NCBI GenBank assembly: GCA_002287035.1
Contig: NSKG01000005.1
Coordinates: forward strand, 1-64,000
DNA: 64,000 nt
Source: Pseudomonas sp. WN033
Lineage (GTDB): Bacteria > Pseudomonadota > Gammaproteobacteria > Pseudomonadales > Pseudomonadaceae
Direction: 5' to 3'
Shown in pieces: positions 54,758 through 62,594 of this stretch. Every line of letters starts with the position of its first letter. Within the stretch, counting starts at the first letter, position 1. The notes under the pieces were generated by a model. That model worked only from the letters and a program-made list of their open reading frames with translations. It searched no databases and had not been told where the DNA came from. Made by a program: the position numbers and the translations under genes.

Positions 54758-55423
54758 ATGGATAACAATATGGCCCCAGCCAGCAAGCTTCCCGGCAAAC
54801 GATCCAGTGGTAATGGACCCGGTCGCCCAGTAGATCCACGCAAATTGGATGACATCCTTGAAGCAGCGCTGGAAAGTATTGCCGAGGGTGATCCGCAGTT
54901 TGGCATGGAGTCGGTGGCGCGCCGCGCCGGTGTGGCCAAGGGCACGCTCTACCGCTATTTCGACAATGCCGAAGCTCTGTTGCAGGCAGTACTGGAACGC
55001 CATCACCAGACCATGGTCGGGCACCTGCCCGAACACAACGGTTCACTGGATGACCTGCGTGCGCAGTTGATTGTCCTGGGTGAGCACCTGCTTGATTTCC
55101 TGACCAGTGAGCGAGGCATCAAGATCATGCGCTCGATCATTGCCCATGGTGCACGACATGGCGAACACGGTCGCATGATCTACCGCGACGGACCCTGGGC
55201 CTTTGTCCTGCGTGCGGCGCAGTATCTGGAAACCGCAGCGGCCCGTGGGCAGATCCAGCTTGATGACCCGGTTGAAAGTGCCGAACAGTTGATCGGCCTG
55301 TGGAAAGGTTCGCTGATTACCGGACTGATGATGAATGGCTGCGACGTGCCGGACAATGCCGCACGCCGTCGCCGGGTCGAGCGCGGGGTAGATCTGCTAT
55401 TGCGCTCTCATTCACGTAGCTAA
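54758..55423 (+). CDS. TetR-family transcriptional regulator
   Basis: A 221-residue repressor. The helix-turn-helix is at about residues 44-65 (FGMESVARRAGVAKGTLYRY), followed by FDNAEALLQAVLERHH. The ligand-binding helical domain fills the rest and resembles AefR-like TetR members. The N-terminal 25 residues are basic and disordered (SKLPGKRSSGNGPGRPVDPR). It is divergent from the efflux pair and most likely represses it. Its 3' end is five bases from the convergent ArsA-like gene. Confidence 0.93.
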   Translation: MDNNMAPASKLPGKRSSGNGPGRPVDPRKLDDILEAALESIAEGDPQFGMESVARRAGVAKGTLYRYFDNAEALLQAVLERHHQTMVGHLPEHNGSLDDLRAQLIVLGEHLLDFLTSERGIKIMRSIIAHGARHGEHGRMIYRDGPWAFVLRAAQYLETAAARGQIQLDDPVESAEQLIGLWKGSLITGLMMNGCDVPDNAARRRRVERGVDLLLRSHSRS

Positions 55424-55428
55424 GGAAC

Positions 55429-56436
55429 CTAAAACCCCAGGCGCTCTAATTGCCCAGCCACCTCTTGCAACGCCTCCACCCCTTGCACGTCGGTCTCCAT
55501 CCAGGGCAGGCGCGGCCGAGGCAAGCGGGCCAGTTCCTGATCGATCCGCTCCAGATAGGTCGCTTCCTGCTCCCGCCGACGGCGCAGAAACTCGCCATCG
55601 GCATCTTCGGGAATCACCCGATTGACCAAGGTCGCCACCACCGGAATACCCACGGATTCAAGCGTCGCCACCGCTCGACCAGTTTCCAGAATCGGTAGCC
55701 GCTCGGGCGTAAGCACGAACAGAAAGCCACTTTCCTTCGGATCTTCCAGATGACGCCGGGCCTGATGGAACAGCCGTCGCCGGTTGATCAGGGTCTCCGC
55801 CACTTCACGGGTGCGCTCATCCAGATCACTGAACTGGTCCTTGTTCGGATCATCGAACGGGGTCGGCATATCCCGGCCACTTTTCGGCGTCAGATGCTTG
55901 AGCACCTTGCCCAGTTCCTGGGATTTGCGATTGTGTGCCAGCAGGCCATCGGTCCAGGCCGCCATGGCCTCCGGCAAGGTCAGCAGCCGCAGGGTGTGTC
56001 CGGTCGGTGCGGTATCGAAGATGATCAGGTCATACTCGGACTCCTGATCATTGATCAACCGGGCGATCCGTTCCAGCAAAGCTGCTTCCTGAGTACCGGG
56101 CGACTGCCGGGTCAACTGCATCTGCCGCTCCAGCTCCGGCATCATGGTTGAGGAAGCAAAGCGGCGCATCTGCCCCAGCACCCGCTTGAGATGGCTGTCC
56201 ACCTCGGCATCTGGATCAATCTCAATGGCATCCAGATTAGGCAACACCCGGGTAGCACTGTCGTCCAGCTCACGGCCCAGGGCATCCCCCAGGCTGTGCG
56301 CCGGGTCGGTCGACACCACCAGGCAACGTTTACCCCGGGAGGCGGCCAACACCGCCAGAGCTGAAGATACGGTGGTCTTGCCCACCCCACCCTTTCCACC
56401 AACCCAGACCAAGCGTCGGTCTAGCAAATCGAACAT
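55429..56436 (-). CDS. ArsA/Get3-family ATPase
   Basis: A 335-residue single-domain ATPase. It shows the deviant P-loop WVGGKGGVGKTTVSSALAV (residues 12-30), the TDPAHSLGDALG switch (44-55) and FDTAPTGHTLRLL (near 140), as in ArsA and Get3. No arsenic genes are near and no cysteine triad is visible, so arsenite export is unlikely. It is the last gene of an operon with CstA and a small CC-ending protein, 24 bases after the latter. A membrane-protein handling or metal-related role is possible but unproven. Confidence 0.9.
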   Translation of the reverse strand: MFDLLDRRLVWVGGKGGVGKTTVSSALAVLAASRGKRCLVVSTDPAHSLGDALGRELDDSATRVLPNLDAIEIDPDAEVDSHLKRVLGQMRRFASSTMMPELERQMQLTRQSPGTQEAALLERIARLINDQESEYDLIIFDTAPTGHTLRLLTLPEAMAAWTDGLLAHNRKSQELGKVLKHLTPKSGRDMPTPFDDPNKDQFSDLDERTREVAETLINRRRLFHQARRHLEDPKESGFLFVLTPERLPILETGRAVATLESVGIPVVATLVNRVIPEDADGEFLRRRREQEATYLERIDQELARLPRPRLPWMETDVQGVEALQEVAGQLERLGF

Positions 56437-56460
56437 GCGAATATCCCTGCCGTATGCGGC

Positions 56461-56745
56461 TCAGCAACAACGAAAATGATCCAGCGGCGAATGTTCCATC
56501 CCCATCCGTCGATGCCAGTCATGGAAGCGCTCGAGCAGCAGTGGTTGCAACTCTAGGGTGTAATACGAAGCGGGATTCGGCACGCCCATCAATTCAGAGA
56601 ACACCAGCAACATGAACAGGTCATCCTCATCGCGCCGGGCCCGGGCTATGGCACCCCGATAGCGTGAGCTGTAGACCTCTTCAGCAAAGAAGCGGGCCTG
56701 GCTGAGCCAGGCCCGCATATCTTTCGGAGGCTTGGAAGCCTTCAT
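56461..56745 (-). CDS. Cory-CC-star-type small protein
   Basis: A 94-residue protein beginning MKASKPPKDMRAWLSQARFF, containing VYSSRYRGAIARARRDEDDL and NPASYYTLELQPLLLERFHD, and ending HFRCC. The two terminal cysteines directly before the stop match what I remember of the 'cory-CC-star' family, small proteins found beside CstA and ArsA-like genes. No function is known. ATG 56745 is used, one base after the cstA stop; the longer open frame upstream is a shadow of cstA. Confidence 0.8.
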   Translation of the reverse strand: MKASKPPKDMRAWLSQARFFAEEVYSSRYRGAIARARRDEDDLFMLLVFSELMGVPNPASYYTLELQPLLLERFHDWHRRMGMEHSPLDHFRCC

Positions 56746-56746
56746 G

Positions 56747-58426
56747 CTACTGAGACTCGCTGGCCACCGCAGCGCGATGACGTTTGAGCGCCGCGGCACA
56801 TTCCAGTGCCACCAGTATCGCGGCAATCAGCACTACGATATCCAGCCCCAGCAGGAAGTAGTTGCCCTGCTCGTAGAAGGTGCGCAACTGGAACAGCAGC
56901 GCCGTCACGGTCATCACCAGCAGGAAGCACAGCGGTACCAGGGTAAACCACATGGGCCGGCGCAGGTGAACCAGCATGACAGTGATCACCAGCAGAGTCA
57001 GGCCCGCCAGCAACTGGTTGGTAGTACCGAACAGCGGCCAGATGATCATGCCGCCTGAACCATCGGCACCACCGGCACCAAAGGCCAGCAACAGACAGGA
57101 ACCCACGGCCAGCAGAGTTGCCGGCAGCGGCTTCTTCATCCATTCCTGCTTATAGATTTCACCCCACTCCTGGAAGATGTAGCGCTGCAAACGCAGGCCG
57201 GTATCCATGGTGGTACCGGCAAACAGCGCAGCCATTACGGTCAGCAAGGTTGCTGCGGTAACTTCCGGCATACCCAAACCATGGTGAATGATGTAGGCAC
57301 CGCCCTGTACGAAGGCAGTTACACCGCCCTGGCCGAAGGCATGGTACATGGCTTGCCAATCAGCCAGGCTGGCAAAGCCGGCAGTGGCGACCAGAATCGC
57401 GGCCAGCGCCAGACCGCCTTCGCCCATGGCACCGAAGTAACCGACAAACCGGGCGTCAGGCTCACGATTGAGCTGCTTGGAGGTAGTACCCGAGGACACC
57501 AGACCATGGAAGCCAGAAATCGCACCACAGGCGATGGTCACAAACAGCAAGGGGACCAGCGAAGGCGTTCCCGGCGGTACATCGCTGTTGAACATCGGCG
57601 CGACCATGGTCGGATTCAGCATCACCACCGCGCCATACAGCACGAACAGACCGACGAACAGTTGCAGGCCGTTGATATAGTCACGCGGCTGCAGCAGTAC
57701 CCAGACCGGCAGTACCGAAGCAATCGCGGCATAGACGAACAACAGCAGGATCCAGGTAGCGTTGCCGGACACGCCCGGCAGCACTTCAGCCGGCATTTGC
57801 AGCGGCATGGAAGGGCCTGCCCAGATCAGCGCGTACAGGGCAATGACCCCGAGGATTGAGACCACCGGCAGGCTGAGAATCCGCCGATAGATCACCTGAC
57901 CGATGATCAAGGCAACGAAGATCGCCCCCCAGACCGGCACCACCGCCGTCGGAAAGCTCATCATCAAGCGCGCGATAACCACCGCGAACACCGCATTGAC
58001 CATCAGCAGCACGAGGAAGATCACGATCATGAAAATGCTGCGAGCCCGCTTGCCGACCACATCGCCGGTCAAGGCGCCGACCGACTTGGCCTTATTGCGC
58101 ACGCTGGCCCAGATCGCCCCGGCATCGTGCACACCGGCAAAGAAGATAGTACCAAGAACGACCCAGGCAAACGCCGGCCCCCAGCCCCAGATCACCGCGA
58201 TCGCCGGGCCGACAATCGGCGCCGCACCAGCTACCGAAGTAAAATGGTGACCCCAGAGCACGAATTTGTTGGTCGGAACAAAATCGACGCCATCTTCGTA
58301 TTCATGGGCGGGTGTTTTGAAATCGGGATCGAGGCGATAGATCTTTTCCGCGATGAACTTGGAGTAAATGAAATACCCCAGCGCCATCATGGCCAGACCC
58401 GCGAACATCACGATCATGGCACTCAT
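56747..58426 (-). CDS. Carbon starvation protein CstA family transporter
   Basis: A 559-residue multi-helix membrane protein of the CstA family, predicted to import pyruvate or peptides. Family signatures are VLWGHHFTSVAGAAPIVGPA (residues 56-75), FFAGVHDAGAIWASVRNKAKS and FHGLVSSGTTSKQLNREPD. It is shorter than E. coli CstA (~700 residues), like other short-form members. It is the first gene of a three-gene operon with the CC-star protein and the ArsA-like ATPase. AGGAGCC-type sequence precedes ATG 58426. Confidence 0.92.
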   Translation of the reverse strand: MSAMIVMFAGLAMMALGYFIYSKFIAEKIYRLDPDFKTPAHEYEDGVDFVPTNKFVLWGHHFTSVAGAAPIVGPAIAVIWGWGPAFAWVVLGTIFFAGVHDAGAIWASVRNKAKSVGALTGDVVGKRARSIFMIVIFLVLLMVNAVFAVVIARLMMSFPTAVVPVWGAIFVALIIGQVIYRRILSLPVVSILGVIALYALIWAGPSMPLQMPAEVLPGVSGNATWILLLFVYAAIASVLPVWVLLQPRDYINGLQLFVGLFVLYGAVVMLNPTMVAPMFNSDVPPGTPSLVPLLFVTIACGAISGFHGLVSSGTTSKQLNREPDARFVGYFGAMGEGGLALAAILVATAGFASLADWQAMYHAFGQGGVTAFVQGGAYIIHHGLGMPEVTAATLLTVMAALFAGTTMDTGLRLQRYIFQEWGEIYKQEWMKKPLPATLLAVGSCLLLAFGAGGADGSGGMIIWPLFGTTNQLLAGLTLLVITVMLVHLRRPMWFTLVPLCFLLVMTVTALLFQLRTFYEQGNYFLLGLDIVVLIAAILVALECAAALKRHRAAVASESQ

Positions 58427-58654
58427 GCAAGGCTCCTGCTTATTGGTTTAGTTATGAACTCGCAAGCTTCAAAGACCTGCCCCACCAGTTCAATATAGAC
58501 AAAGGTCGTATTGATCGTGCCGAATTCAGCCAGAACCCCGCAAATAGGTCAAACCAATGACCCGCAAACTCCTCCCAAAGCCCCATTCCAGAGTGAATAC
58601 TCGGACAAAGCATAGATGCCGGCACAGCCTTGGTCGTGCTCGTCAGTGGACGAG

Positions 58655-59338
58655 CTACGCCAGAAGATAGTCGAGAAGATTTTCCAGCAAGGCGCCGGTC
58701 TGGGCCAATTGCTCGGTACTAACCGCCAGAATGCGCTCGGCCGGCTGCACATACCGATCAGCCGTCAGATCATCCTCGGCCTGCTCAACGAACTCGCGCA
58801 ACAGCTCCGGCGTGGCTTCGGGGTGGAACTGCAAGCCAATCACATTGCGCCCCAACTGGAATGCCTGATGCTCGCAACCCGGGCTGCGGGCCAGATGCAC
58901 TGCACCAGGTGGCAAGTCAAAGGTCTCGCCATGCCAGTGCAACACCAGTACCTGCGCCGGAAACTGCCAGTTCTCGGCTCCAGCCCCAACGGCCTGGACC
59001 GGAAACCAGCCAATTTCCCGCAGATGATTGGGGTACACCCTGGCCCCCTGACTACAGGCAATCAACTGAGCGCCCAGGCAAACTCCCAGGACCGGCAGGC
59101 CTGCGGCTATCGCCCCGGCAATAAAGGCCTTTTCGGCGGCCAGCCAGGGAAACTGGGCCTCATCATTGACGCTCATTGGTCCGCCCATCACGATCAGCAG
59201 ATCAATATCGGCCAATGCCGGCAGGCTCTCATTGGCAAACAGCCGGGTAACGCTAATCTGATAGCCCCGGGCAAGCAGAGCCGGCTCAAGCCGCCCCAAT
59301 CCTTCAAAGGGTGCGTGTTGGAGATAATGGGCGCGCAT
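58655..59338 (-). CDS. Class I glutamine amidotransferase-like protein
   Basis: A 227-residue stand-alone glutaminase-fold protein. The nucleophile elbow is GVCLGAQLIA (cysteine near residue 91), and the His-Glu pair is in LQFHPEATPE. VMGGPMSVNDEAQFPWLAAE is the typical GMP-synthase-like oxyanion region. It could hydrolyse gamma-glutamyl amides or act with an unknown synthase. ATG 59338 is chosen because AGGAGG is just upstream; a longer frame to 59353 would include that site. It is flanked by a repeat element, and the 228 bases downstream to cstA show nothing recognisable. Confidence 0.9.
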   Translation of the reverse strand: MRAHYLQHAPFEGLGRLEPALLARGYQISVTRLFANESLPALADIDLLIVMGGPMSVNDEAQFPWLAAEKAFIAGAIAAGLPVLGVCLGAQLIACSQGARVYPNHLREIGWFPVQAVGAGAENWQFPAQVLVLHWHGETFDLPPGAVHLARSPGCEHQAFQLGRNVIGLQFHPEATPELLREFVEQAEDDLTADRYVQPAERILAVSTEQLAQTGALLENLLDYLLA

Positions 59339-59501
59339 GCATCCTCCTGGCAAAAGCGCTGAACAGGGCTGTCAATGTAGCAGTGCCGGCCTTTCTCCGG
59401 AACATTGTGTTTAAGAAACAGTGCCAACGAATGCTCGGCCATGAGCCAACTCTGCGCTATGCTCCAGTGAAACACTGATTAGCTGCACGGAAGCTCAGTA
59501 G

Positions 59502-59608
59502 CCCGGTTGGCGCTGACCTGTTCTGGACCGTTAGATGCCAGGGATGGCATCTACGAGCCCCCAGGGAAGGGTTCACGGCGTGTCCAGAACAGGTCAGCGC
59601 CAATCGGG
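59502..59608. repeat. Long palindromic intergenic element
   Basis: A 107-base element with 27-base terminal inverted repeats (59502-59528 and 59582-59608) that differ at one position only. The core of each arm is GGCGCTGACCTGTTCTGGAC. Inside is a second perfect hairpin, TAGATGCC-AGGGAT-GGCATCTA, at 59532-59553, then CCCCCAGGGAAGGGTTCACG. It lies in the 335-base gap between the amidotransferase and sulfatase genes. The structure looks like a miniature mobile or REP-like dispersed repeat. No copy with both arms was noticed elsewhere in the window. Confidence 0.75.
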
Positions 59609-59673
59609 CAGACTCTGAACGCGATCTAACCAGTGCTCCCATAACAACAACAACGACAAAGCGGACTACTTGC

Positions 59674-61467
59674 ATGTTCAGACTCCCTCCCCTGGCCCGG
59701 TTGTTGGGCGCCCTTGCACTGCTGGCGCCGTTATCCGCCCTGGCAGACACCCGCCCCAACATTCTGCTGATCGTTGCCGATGACCTGGGATTTTCCGACC
59801 CCGGTGTTTATGGCGGCGAGATCAGCACCCCGAATATCGACGCGCTGGCCGCCGAAGGCCTGCAGTTCAGCAACTTCAACGTGTCCGCCACCTGCTCACC
59901 AACCCGGGCAATGCTGATGACCGGCGTCACCAGTCACAAGGTCGGCATGGGCAACATGAAAGAGATCATGGCAGACAACCAGAAAGGCCAGCCCGGCTAC
60001 GAAACCTGGCTCAACGACCAGGCCGTCACCCTGCCGAGTCTGCTGAGCGATGCTAGCTACCGCACCTACATGGCCGGGAAGTGGCATCTGGGCGAACGGG
60101 CGCAAAGCCTGCCCAACGCCAGAGGTTTCCAGCGCTCGGTCGCACTGCTCGAAAGCGGCGCCGACAACTGGGAAGCCAAGCACTATCTGCCTGCCGGAAC
60201 CGCCACCTGGCTCGAGGATGGGCAGCCAATCAGCCTGCCGGATGACTTCTATTCCTCGTTCTACTATGCCGACAAGCTGATCGAATACCTGAGCAGTGAA
60301 CCTGACAGCGACAAGCCGTTCTTCGCCTATCTGGCCTTCCAGGCCGTGCATGCGCCGCATCATGCTCCGGAAGCCTATGTAGAAAAATACGCCGAGACCT
60401 ACCGGGAAGGCTGGGATGTCATTCGCCAGCGCCGCTATGAGCGATTGACTGCCATGGGAGTACTGCCCCGCACCGCAGAATCGGTAGTCACCAGTGACTG
60501 GGGGACCTTCTATGACACGCCGTCCATCGACTGGGACAGCCTCAGTGATGACGAGCGCGCCTATCGTGCTCGCCAGATGGCAGTATTCGCCGCCATGGCC
60601 GAAGCCATGGATGAAAGCATCGGCCGGGTCATCGAGCACCTCAAGGCCAGCGGCGAATATGACAACACCCTGGTCATTTTCATGAGCGACAACGGCGGCG
60701 AGTCTACGGTGCTGACCGAGATAGCGCCGCTGTTCTATCGTCTACGTTACGACCATGACTACACGGACCTGGGGCGTCCCGGTAGCTGGAGCGAGTACGG
60801 TCCTGGCTGGGCCTACGCCTCCAACTCGCCGTTCTACTCCTACAAGGGCTCGCCGTTCAACGGCGGCTTGCGGGTACCTATGATCATGCGTTACCCCGGC
60901 GTCATCGAGCCCGGCTCACGCAGCGCCGCTTTCGGCTATGTGACCGATATCGCCCCCACCCTGCTGGAGCTGACCAACACCCCAGCGCCGGACGGCGAGT
61001 ACCAGGGCCGCCCAGTGCATCGCATCATGGGCACCAGCATGGTTCCGCTGCTGCGCGGTGAGAGTGAGCGTATCCATGCCCCCGAGGAGGTCATTGTCTA
61101 TGAGCTGGCGGGTGGCATCGCCATCTGGCAGGGTGACTACAAACTGGTGACCTCGCGTTCAAGCGCCATTGCCGCCCGTCCCGGCACCCTGCTGTTCAAC
61201 CTGCGCGATGACCCGCTGGAACGCCATGACCTGTCAGAGCAGCAGCCTGAGCGGGTGGCGGCACTGATGCAGGCCTATCGCAGTTTCGTCGCCGAGCATG
61301 GGCTGGTTGAGGTGCCGGATGACTACAACGCCTGGGATCAACTGAATCGCAACGCCCGGGAGCAATTGCTCGCCCGCTATGCGGACAAGCTCCTGCTGGG
61401 CGCGGTCATTGTGTTGCTGTTTTTCGGCTGGCGGCTGCATGCCCGCTGGCGCCGTCGGCGGCGCTGA
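59674..61467 (+). CDS. Arylsulfatase-type periplasmic sulfatase, tail-anchored
   Basis: A 597-residue sulfatase with a signal peptide (ending PLSALADT, residues ~1-25). ILLIVADDLGFSDPG binds the metal, and C74-S-P-T-R78 is the formylglycine-forming motif (ATCSPTRAMLMTG). MAGKWHLGE and FMSDNGGEST complete the active site. Unusually, the C-terminus has a hydrophobic helix (LLLGAVIVLLFFGW) and an arginine-rich end (RWRRRRR), so the enzyme is probably anchored by its tail to the inner membrane, facing the periplasm. It needs a formylglycine-generating enzyme, which is not in the window. It abuts corA stop to stop. Confidence 0.92.
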   Translation: MFRLPPLARLLGALALLAPLSALADTRPNILLIVADDLGFSDPGVYGGEISTPNIDALAAEGLQFSNFNVSATCSPTRAMLMTGVTSHKVGMGNMKEIMADNQKGQPGYETWLNDQAVTLPSLLSDASYRTYMAGKWHLGERAQSLPNARGFQRSVALLESGADNWEAKHYLPAGTATWLEDGQPISLPDDFYSSFYYADKLIEYLSSEPDSDKPFFAYLAFQAVHAPHHAPEAYVEKYAETYREGWDVIRQRRYERLTAMGVLPRTAESVVTSDWGTFYDTPSIDWDSLSDDERAYRARQMAVFAAMAEAMDESIGRVIEHLKASGEYDNTLVIFMSDNGGESTVLTEIAPLFYRLRYDHDYTDLGRPGSWSEYGPGWAYASNSPFYSYKGSPFNGGLRVPMIMRYPGVIEPGSRSAAFGYVTDIAPTLLELTNTPAPDGEYQGRPVHRIMGTSMVPLLRGESERIHAPEEVIVYELAGGIAIWQGDYKLVTSRSSAIAARPGTLLFNLRDDPLERHDLSEQQPERVAALMQAYRSFVAEHGLVEVPDDYNAWDQLNRNAREQLLARYADKLLLGAVIVLLFFGWRLHARWRRRRR

Positions 61468-62529
61468 TCAGAGCCAGTGCCTGCGCCGGAAGGCAATCAG
61501 CAGACCAATCGCGATCATCAGCATCAACACCAGCACTGCCGGATAGGCCCATGGCCAGGCCAATTCCGGCATGTGCTCGAAATTCATGCCGTAAACACCG
61601 GCCAGAAACGTCAGCGGCATGAACAACGTAGCGATAATGGTCAGCACCTTCATCACCTGATTCATCCGGTTGCTGGTGCTGGACAGATAGAGATCAAGCA
61701 TGCCAACCAGCAGCTCACGCAGGGTGTCGATGGTGTCCAGCACATGGATGGTGTGGTCGTAAACATCGCGCAAAAACAGCCGGGTTTCGGCGCTGATCAG
61801 CGGACTCTCATCACGTGACAGCCGGCTTAGCACCTCGCGCAGTGGCCAGATCGACTTGCGCAGCAACAGCATTTCCCGCTTGAAGTGATGGATCCGACCC
61901 AGCGTCGCCGGGGTCGGATTATCGATCAGCTCATCCTCAAGCCGCTCGATATGCTCACTGAGTTGTTCCAGGACCACGAAGTAGTGATCGACCACCGCAT
62001 CAATCAAGGCATAACTCAGGTAATCGGCCTGCATGAAGCGAATCCGCCGACCGTTGCGCAAACGCTCCCTGACCCCATCAAACACATCACCTGGGTGCTC
62101 CTGGAGCGACAGGACAAAGTGCTGGCCCAGAATCAGACTGAGTTGCTCGGAGTGGATCTGCTGCTCCTGCTCATCGAAACGCAGCATTCGCAGCACCAGG
62201 TAGAGATATCCGTCGTAGTCTTCGACCTTGGGACGCTGGTCGGTATTGAGGATATCCTCCATGACCAGCGGGTGCAGCTTGAAACCCTTGCCCAGTGCCT
62301 CGATTACCTCGGCCTGATGCACGCCATCAACATTCAGCCAGGCAACCTTGCCGCCGTTGGGTTGATGGTACTGGCTGGCCCCATGGATGCGCTGGTCATC
62401 GAGCCCCTCGGCGTCGTATTCAATCACCCGGATCGCCGCCAGATCATCACGGGGTTGACCGATATGCATCAAGGTACCAGGGGCTTTGCCGGACTTGCGA
62501 CTGCGTTTGGCTACCAGCTTGCGTGCCAT
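61468..62529 (-). CDS. corA: CorA-type magnesium/divalent cation channel
   Basis: A 353-residue CorA-family protein. It has a large cytosolic N-terminal domain, two C-terminal transmembrane helices, and the GMN motif in GVYGMNFEHMPELAWPWAYP between them. LFMPLTFLAGVYGMN is the pore helix. It forms a pentameric Mg2+ (or Zn2+/Co2+) channel. The basic start MARKLVAKRSRKSGKAPGTL is an extension of the usual N-terminus. It is convergent with the sulfatase gene, with no gap. A ZntB-type zinc role cannot be excluded. Confidence 0.93.
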   Translation of the reverse strand: MARKLVAKRSRKSGKAPGTLMHIGQPRDDLAAIRVIEYDAEGLDDQRIHGASQYHQPNGGKVAWLNVDGVHQAEVIEALGKGFKLHPLVMEDILNTDQRPKVEDYDGYLYLVLRMLRFDEQEQQIHSEQLSLILGQHFVLSLQEHPGDVFDGVRERLRNGRRIRFMQADYLSYALIDAVVDHYFVVLEQLSEHIERLEDELIDNPTPATLGRIHHFKREMLLLRKSIWPLREVLSRLSRDESPLISAETRLFLRDVYDHTIHVLDTIDTLRELLVGMLDLYLSSTSNRMNQVMKVLTIIATLFMPLTFLAGVYGMNFEHMPELAWPWAYPAVLVLMLMIAIGLLIAFRRRHWL

Positions 62530-62594
62530 CGATTATTCCTTGTCCCTGAGTGTCACTTGCAGCCTAGCAGCAATAACCAGACAGCATGGCAGGG

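Noticed and set aside
55429-56436. Arsenite pump ATPase ArsA
   Set aside because: Single ATPase domain, no arsB, arsC or arsR nearby, and a constant partner of CstA instead.
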